A stretch of 64,000 nucleotides of DNA, from positions 92,309-156,308 of the forward strand of contig JAJDZU010000023.1 in assembly GCA_022824495.1 (NCBI GenBank), read 5' to 3'. Below the pieces are notes generated by a model that was given only the letters and a program-made list of their open reading frames with translations, had not been told where the DNA came from and searched no databases. Source of the stretch: Chloroflexota bacterium (GTDB lineage Bacteria; Chloroflexota; UBA11872). This document shows, one piece after another, positions 58,781 through 64,000 of the stretch; positions within the stretch are counted from its first letter, which is position 1; each line of letters opens with the position of its first letter. The translations under genes were made by a program, and so were the position numbers.

Positions 58781-61017
58781 CACGTTGCCGGCTCGCAGGT
58801 CGGTAAGTCCAGGTCGTCGCGATCACGGAGTGGGAGCCCAAGAGGCACGCAGCCGGTGAACTGATTGCCCGCCAGCGCGATCTCCTGCAAGTTGGGCAGA
58901 TCGGCCAGCTCGGCGGGAATCTCACCGCTGAGTTGGTTGGATGAAAGATCCAGGATCCGCAACTGGTCCAGCTCGCCCATTCGGAGCGGGATCGGTCCCG
59001 TCAACTGATTGTTGCTGAGGTCGATGACTTCGAGATCCCACAGCTTGAGCGATTCGTCGGGGATCCAGCCATCCAGGCTGTTGTCCCGCAGAATCAGCAC
59101 GCGCAGGGATGGTTTCCAGGGAATCGCCTCGTGCAATGCACCGCGCAGACCGTGGCCGCCGAGGTCCAACTCGCGAACGCCAACGTAGGGAGGCTCCCCA
59201 CCCAGGACCACGCCCTCCCACTCGGCCATCGGGAGTTCAGGTCGCCAGTTCAGCGCCTCGCCGCCGACCAGGCTCTTGTGCACGCGGATCAGGTCCACGC
59301 ATTCCTCCACCAACCCTTCATTCACGTCCGAGTCCGGCACCGCACCGCCGATCCGGCACGCTGCCTCGTCCTCAGGCCCCGGCACATAGCGGCCACGCCC
59401 CGCCAGCAGCCTGGAGCCTGCACCAGAGGGGTCTTCGTGCTCGGCGAGCACCCGGAGATCCGTGCCGTCGGCCGCCATCGTCGCCGCAATCTGCGGACTC
59501 GCCTCCCCGTACCAGCCGCCGATCAGGCCGATACGCGAGCCGTCGGGCGACCAGGCGGCAGCCCGGACGCTGTCGAGCCGTAGCTCGGTGATCTCGCCGG
59601 TCGCAAGGGTGATGACAAACGCTGCCGACCCAGGGTCGGATGAGACGAGAATTCGCGTCCCGTCCGGCGACCAGGCCACCGTGTCGATCCAGGCCAACGA
59701 ATGCAAGACGTCCACGTTGGGTATCCGCGGCGCACGCCAACTCGGGATGTCCGTAATCCGTCGGTTATCCGTGCCGTCCGCCCCGACGATGTACAACGCC
59801 ACTTCCAAGTCGGCGGTTGCCCGCGCATACGCCAGCCACTGGCCATCCGGCGACCAGGAGGGCCCGCTCACCACGCTGCGCGCCAGCTGCCGCGGCTCGC
59901 CACCGTCCGCGCCAACGAGATGGAGTGAACGGCCGCGCAATTCGGGAGAGGCGTCCGGCCGGTACAGAACCACCGCCAGGTGGCGGCTATCCGGCGACCA
60001 CTGCGGCGGCTGGTGGAGCACCTCGACCTCCCGGCCGAGGACCTGCCGAACGTCCGTGCCGTCGGGGGCCATCGTGTTCAGGCCCAGGCCGGGATGCCAA
60101 TAGAACCGGTCGGGGTCGTATCGCCCCGAATCGGTAAGAAATGCAATCCGCCGCCCATCCGGCGACCAGGCAGGATAGAACTCAATGGCGCCGCTGACCG
60201 TGAGCCGCTCCGCGTCCGTGCCATCGTCGGTTACGCGAAACAGGTCATAGTGAAAACCGGTGTCGGTATCCTCCGGGCCGCGAAGTTCGATGTGCGGTGG
60301 GAAGTCGGGTGGCCTGACCGTATCCGGTGATTCGACCACGCAGGCCACATACACAAGCTGAAATCCGCCCGGGGCTACCGCGAACGAGGTCCAGCCCGTT
60401 TCACTTCGCAACTTCCCTTCCGCTTCCGGCGGCCACGCGCGGGCAATCCGCCAAAGCCGCCACCCGTCCGCGCTGACACCACGAACGTCGCCGCCGTCGG
60501 AGAAATACAGCTCGGATCCATCGGGTCTCCAGGCCAGAAAATCGTAGTCGTGTCGCGGTCCCCACAGGAATTGGTTGCTACCGCAGGTGTCAAAGTCCTG
60601 GCCTAGGCGTGGCGGGTCTACCTCGACGTAGGCCACGGTGTTCTGGCTTTGTCGCAGCCGAGCCTCCGCAATAGCCCTTCGCCTAGCCGCCGTAGACTCT
60701 GCTGTGGATGGGTCGACAGTCTGCGTCGGGGTCACCGCCCGTGTGGCCACGGTGGCCGCCGTTGCCTGTACAGCGGCCGGCGTCGGGGTCACCACTACAG
60801 CAGCCGGCATCGGCGTCGGGGTCACGGCACGCGCTGTTGGCGTCGAGGCAGCCAAGGTCACAACTGCTCGGCGTACTGCGATCGGCGTCGCCCCGACATC
60901 GTCCCGGGCCGGATCACACCCGCTTAAGACCCAGGCGCCGACAAAAGCAAGCAGCCCAGCCAGGACACGCCCGAAACGCCTGCGCAACCCGCCACCCGCC
61001 CGCGCCGCCGCACTCAT
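58780..61017 (-). CDS. Lipoprotein with TolB-like propeller and leucine-rich repeats
   Basis: 745 aa. Lipobox L-S-G-C, a Thr/Pro/Ala stalk (T-P-T-P repeats) to about residue 125, then at least five W-S-P-D-G-x-x-I/L blade repeats of a TolB/PD40 propeller (about 170-520). An LRR cap (A-L-N-W-R-P-E-L) and about five plant-type repeats (L-x-x-L-x-L-x-x-N-x-L-x-G-x-I-P) follow to the end. Extracytoplasmic, probably binding protein or glycan partners. The ATG overlaps the stop of the metalloprotease fragment (ATGA), and the stop overlaps the next gene, so a coupled operon. Confidence 0.82.
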   Translation of the reverse strand: MSAAARAGGGLRRRFGRVLAGLLAFVGAWVLSGCDPARDDVGATPIAVRRAVVTLAASTPTARAVTPTPMPAAVVVTPTPAAVQATAATVATRAVTPTQTVDPSTAESTAARRRAIAEARLRQSQNTVAYVEVDPPRLGQDFDTCGSNQFLWGPRHDYDFLAWRPDGSELYFSDGGDVRGVSADGWRLWRIARAWPPEAEGKLRSETGWTSFAVAPGGFQLVYVACVVESPDTVRPPDFPPHIELRGPEDTDTGFHYDLFRVTDDGTDAERLTVSGAIEFYPAWSPDGRRIAFLTDSGRYDPDRFYWHPGLGLNTMAPDGTDVRQVLGREVEVLHQPPQWSPDSRHLAVVLYRPDASPELRGRSLHLVGADGGEPRQLARSVVSGPSWSPDGQWLAYARATADLEVALYIVGADGTDNRRITDIPSWRAPRIPNVDVLHSLAWIDTVAWSPDGTRILVSSDPGSAAFVITLATGEITELRLDSVRAAAWSPDGSRIGLIGGWYGEASPQIAATMAADGTDLRVLAEHEDPSGAGSRLLAGRGRYVPGPEDEAACRIGGAVPDSDVNEGLVEECVDLIRVHKSLVGGEALNWRPELPMAEWEGVVLGGEPPYVGVRELDLGGHGLRGALHEAIPWKPSLRVLILRDNSLDGWIPDESLKLWDLEVIDLSNNQLTGPIPLRMGELDQLRILDLSSNQLSGEIPAELADLPNLQEIALAGNQFTGCVPLGLPLRDRDDLDLPTCEPAT

Positions 61018-61499
61018 CGCGTCTGGTACAGGGCATATAACGCCATGATGTCGCCTGGATGCGGCGCACAGTCCGGTTCGTCAAAGAAGTAATTGACGAC
61101 TGACGACAGGTCACTGAAAGAATGTCCACCCTTCTCAGCACCCGAACCACCAATGCCTAGCGCGTGACCAACCTCATGCACAAACGACTTGTAGGCGGTG
61201 CTGTCACCGTCGGCGGCGCTCGCACATATGTTGAACCTTGCATCCGCCCCCGGCAGCAAAAGGGGATTCTCTGTCTGAAACTGGCTCCTGCGAATGAAGA
61301 TGTCCCCCGAAACGTGTCGATTGCCAAGGAACATGCCTGTTGGCGAGTATTCCGGGACTGAGTGAGGCACATAGCACATTAGAGAACCTCGATCTGGGTC
61401 CCATAAGGTGCGCTTAGTAATCGGATCATACCCAATATTATAGTACCAACAGCTAGTCTGATGACCAATCGACGATGCGATCTCCTTGAATACGTCCAT
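61014..61499 (-). pseudogene. Metalloprotease catalytic domain, separated from its N-terminal part by a frameshift
   Basis: 161 aa visible. Zinc motif F-V-H-E-V-G-H-A-L-G-I-G-G, then G-G-H-S-F, V-V-N-Y (Met-turn-like position) and a C-terminal A-P-H-P-G-D-I-M-A-L-Y-A-L-Y, resembling matrixin-like proteases. Residues upstream of the ATG, in the same frame, continue the sequence of the large FnIII protein in the other frame: deleting one base of the A5 run (61535-61539, T5 on the coding strand) fuses both into one protein. Base composition is clearly less GC-rich than the surroundings. It could be a real split, programmed shift or sequencing error. Confidence 0.6.
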
Positions 61500-61524
61500 C
61501 CGCGTAAGGTACCCCTGCTCGCCC

Positions 61525-64000
61525 TCAACATCGCAAAAACATCTTGATCTCGTTGTCTGACTTATCGCTACGTTGAAGGTCAGCTATATGTTCGGCTATT
61601 CCTGAGACTTTCAATGGCCCTATCTGTTGCTGATCTGACGTTATAATTAGATCCTCTATATAGCTGATAATCTGCTCCTCAGTATATGAGCTGAATTCAG
61701 TGCGTGAGAGAGTTTCCAGATGGCGAGCAAAGATCACTTTAGCAACCTCCCGGTAGTCGATGCATGGGTATATGCTGGGCTCAATGGTTATGAGATCTGC
61801 GGTCACCGCGTTTTGCCACTGGTCAAAGGCTTTGGTTATGAGCTGCACCCAGCTTGCCGTTCTACCGTCTACATTAAACATTGATGTGCAGATCTTGTAC
61901 CTGAAGGTTGTCCCGATAACTCTACTCGTAACCGGAACACCCGCTAACGCGGTGCCGTTCGTGGGCGGTTGATCGGATACCCAGGCGTAGGCGTGTCGGG
62001 CGGCAAAAATGTTGGTGTTCCCAGATGGCCCCGCATTCCTGTACACAAGCTGTATTCCATAAACTGCGTCGGGAGTGAGTGCGTCAATCGTGTGCGGACT
62101 TGATACCTCGGGATCTGGGGTACCGGGAGTCCCAAAGTAACCAGCACTGGCGGCGGATCTGGAAGAGTCACCGCTCGACTTGCGATAGCGAATATCGTAC
62201 TCGCCATTGTCGTACGACGTACCCAACAGGCTCGCGACCGAATTCCACGTCACTCGCACGTCGCCCCGGGCTTGGCTTTTGGTCGTCGCCTGCGTGATCG
62301 GCGAGTCGATGACGATGATCATGTCGCTGTCATAACTCGCGGCGGGACTGCTCCGCGTTACCGTGACCTTGAAGCCAAGGGCGTCGTATTTGGCCAGACC
62401 ATCCGGGACTGGCGTCGGCGTTGGCGGTGGAGTTGAGATTGGCCTCATTCCTGCCGCTGGAACTCTCGATAAATCGATAAGATCAATCAGAATTGCAGTC
62501 TTGGACGTAGCTCCGCCGGTGACTGTCCTGATGGTGCGAAATGACGGTTTCGTGGCGGTGGGCTCGTGCGTGACGCTAACCGTGTATTCGCTCGCACCGG
62601 TCACGGGCGTCCAGCACAACGTGATCAGTTGCTGCTCAAGCGGCGTGACATCGAAACCTTCAAGCTTGCCCCATGTCGCCTCAGCTTTTTCCGTGTATGG
62701 ACATTCGGCCGTGACCGCATTGGCTGCCACCGGTCGCGTCCCGGGGTTGGTTTCCACCGTGGTGGTCGTCACGCGGTGATCGCTGGACCAGGCGCTGCAG
62801 CTGCTTCGGCCGTCGGACCCATTGCAGGACTTGATCTTCACCACGTACGTGGTCCCGGCTTCCCGGCCGGTCACGTTGTGGCGATGGGGCGGGTTCTTGT
62901 CAACCCAGACTGTCTGGCTCTCGTCCCAGGCCGACCCGCTCTGCCGCACCAGAATGCCGAAGCCCGTCAGCGCCCGTCCTCCCGTAGTCTCGTGCGGACT
63001 CCATTGCACCCGGAAGGAGTTCGCGCCGACCTGGTCGGAGACGATCGAATGCGGCGCCGTGGGCGCGCCGGGGGCGGGCGAGGGCGAGGGTGAGGGTGAG
63101 GGTGAGGGCGTGGGTGTCGGGTTGGTGCGGCCGTCCTTGTTGGTCCAGCCGCTGCAGCGGTTGGGCCCGTTGCAGGCCTGGATGCTGAACCGATAGGACG
63201 TGTCCGATGCCAGCCCGCTGAACGTGCGGCTCGTGGTCTGCGCGTTGACCACCGCCTGTGCGCTGGACGGCTCGGACGCGCCCACGCGCCAGTGCCGCAG
63301 GCCGTACCCGGTCAGGCCCACCCCGCCGGTGTCGCTCGGCGCGCTCCAGGTCACCCGGATCTGCGTGGCGTCCGCGCTGAACGAGCCCCAGCGCGGCGTG
63401 CCCGGATTGTCGATCGGCAGGGTCACCGAGGCTTGGCTGGACCATCCCGAGCAGCGGGTCTGATTGGCGCCGTTGCAGGCCTTGACCTTGAACCAGTAAA
63501 TGCGGTTGGGTGACAACCCGCTGAACGTATAGCTGCGGGCCGACGCGCCGACCTTCCTCACAGCGCTGGAATTGTCGCCCGGCCACGAGGCGCCGTTGGC
63601 CCGCATCACCACGCGGAATCCCGTCAGCGCGGTGCCGCCTGTCTCCGTCGGCGCCTGCCAGCGCGCCGTGAAGGTCCGCGCCTGCGGGTTCGGCGCCGTC
63701 GGCCGCGCGGGCGCCGCCGGCGCGGTCGCCGTGACGGTCACGGTCTGGCTGGCTGCACCCTCGTTGGTCGTGAGGCCCGACCGTCGCACCACCGCCGTGA
63801 CCGTGCCACTGCCCGCCGCACAGCCATGCACGGTGAACGTCAGGCGCTGGGACGCCACGCCCGTGACGCTGCGTGATTGCGAGGCCGTCCCGCACGCCCC
63901 GATCCCCAGGCTGCTGGTGTTGCGCGAGACGATGACGTCGTAGGCGAGCACCGTGGTGAGATTGAAGGCCTCGACCGTGAAGCTGTCGCGGCCGCCGTAC
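61525..64000 (-). CDS. Fibronectin type-III repeat surface protein (N-terminal part of a metalloprotease; runs off window)
   Basis: More than 820 residues, open at the right edge. At least three FnIII-like modules with W-x-A-P-x-x-T-G-G-x-x-L-T-G-F and Y-x-F-x-x-x-A-C-N-G patterns, a Pro/Ser linker (P-T-P-S-P-S-P-S), further beta-rich modules, and near the end A-F-D-Q-W-Q-N-A-V, the pro-catalytic strand seen before metzincin zinc motifs. The stop at 61525 follows a T5 run; the protease domain continues in the next frame. Probably secreted or surface-bound, breaking down proteins or mediating host contact. Confidence 0.75.
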   Translation of the reverse strand, partial: YGGRDSFTVEAFNLTTVLAYDVIVSRNTSSLGIGACGTASQSRSVTGVASQRLTFTVHGCAAGSGTVTAVVRRSGLTTNEGAASQTVTVTATAPAAPARPTAPNPQARTFTARWQAPTETGGTALTGFRVVMRANGASWPGDNSSAVRKVGASARSYTFSGLSPNRIYWFKVKACNGANQTRCSGWSSQASVTLPIDNPGTPRWGSFSADATQIRVTWSAPSDTGGVGLTGYGLRHWRVGASEPSSAQAVVNAQTTSRTFSGLASDTSYRFSIQACNGPNRCSGWTNKDGRTNPTPTPSPSPSPSPSPAPGAPTAPHSIVSDQVGANSFRVQWSPHETTGGRALTGFGILVRQSGSAWDESQTVWVDKNPPHRHNVTGREAGTTYVVKIKSCNGSDGRSSCSAWSSDHRVTTTTVETNPGTRPVAANAVTAECPYTEKAEATWGKLEGFDVTPLEQQLITLCWTPVTGASEYTVSVTHEPTATKPSFRTIRTVTGGATSKTAILIDLIDLSRVPAAGMRPISTPPPTPTPVPDGLAKYDALGFKVTVTRSSPAASYDSDMIIVIDSPITQATTKSQARGDVRVTWNSVASLLGTSYDNGEYDIRYRKSSGDSSRSAASAGYFGTPGTPDPEVSSPHTIDALTPDAVYGIQLVYRNAGPSGNTNIFAARHAYAWVSDQPPTNGTALAGVPVTSRVIGTTFRYKICTSMFNVDGRTASWVQLITKAFDQWQNAVTADLITIEPSIYPCIDYREVAKVIFARHLETLSRTEFSSYTEEQIISYIEDLIITSDQQQIGPLKVSGIAEHIADLQRSDKSDNEIKMFLRC

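Noticed and set aside
63070..63115. Short tandem GAGGGT/GAGGGC units, repeat-array-like
   Set aside because: They encode a Pro/Ser linker within the FnIII protein and lack the spacer structure of a CRISPR array.

Overview
This is a GC-rich (roughly 65%), gene-dense bacterial chromosome segment with no rRNA, tRNA or CRISPR array that I could see. The style points to a heterotrophic Chloroflexota, perhaps a marine or sponge-associated Caldilineales/SAR202-like lineage. The clues are Tat-type lipoprotein solute-binding proteins with V-E-K-V repeat stalks, lipoproteins carrying TolB-like propellers and leucine-rich repeats, fibronectin-III/metalloprotease surface proteins, and many sulfatase, sialidase-like, PhyH, creatininase and Gfo/Idh/MocA genes. 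This placement is inference; the window holds no phylogenetic marker except miaA and the folate genes.

Layout. 1-7.1 kb: Gfo/Idh/MocA (partial), flavoprotein, M19 dipeptidase, sialidase-like protein, solute-binding protein, PhyH. 7.5-12.1 kb: DoxX protein, OmpR-type response regulator with GAF histidine kinase, ABC-2 exporter. 12.2-27.1 kb: scattered catabolic enzymes (deaminase-like, esterase, ADP-ribosylglycohydrolase, RidA, sulfatase, orphan molybdopterin hydroxylase subunit, aldo/keto reductase, creatininase), a DNA methyltransferase, and three paralogous coiled-coil/membrane micro-proteins. 27.2-27.4 kb: a small Rdx/SelW-like gene interrupted by an in-frame UGA, followed by a SECIS-like double stem, so a probable selenoprotein. 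27.5-48.8 kb: a GT-C/YfhO-like membrane protein, an MFS exporter, a TPP enzyme, four of the window's six glycosidase-like propeller proteins, two solute-binding lipoproteins without permeases, a GrpB-family protein, a second Gfo/Idh/MocA, a cytochrome c lipoprotein and a second sulfatase.

48.9-53.0 kb: a compact leftward folate one-carbon operon (metF-fchA-folD-fhs) linking methyl-THF to formate. Its FolD lacks the cyclohydrolase lysine and sits beside a separate cyclohydrolase, FchA. 53.2-55.6 kb: a VapBC-like pair, then an HK97-capsid-like protein whose stop codon overlaps the start of a PIN nuclease, with no other phage genes. 55.7-64.0 kb: miaA, then a leftward chain of surface and lipoprotein genes joined by stop/start overlaps, headed by a FnIII metalloprotease that appears split by a frameshift in a five-base homopolymer.

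Repeats. A 121-bp MITE-like element with 11-bp terminal inverted repeats and short target-site duplications occurs twice intact, each time exactly at a gene's stop codon, with decayed copies at 45.2-45.5 and 48.8 kb. Most genes look like parts of polysaccharide, glycan and small-organics catabolism (sulfatases, sialidase-like and glycosidase-like propellers, esterase, oxidoreductases, solute-binding proteins), with C1 units handled by the folate operon.
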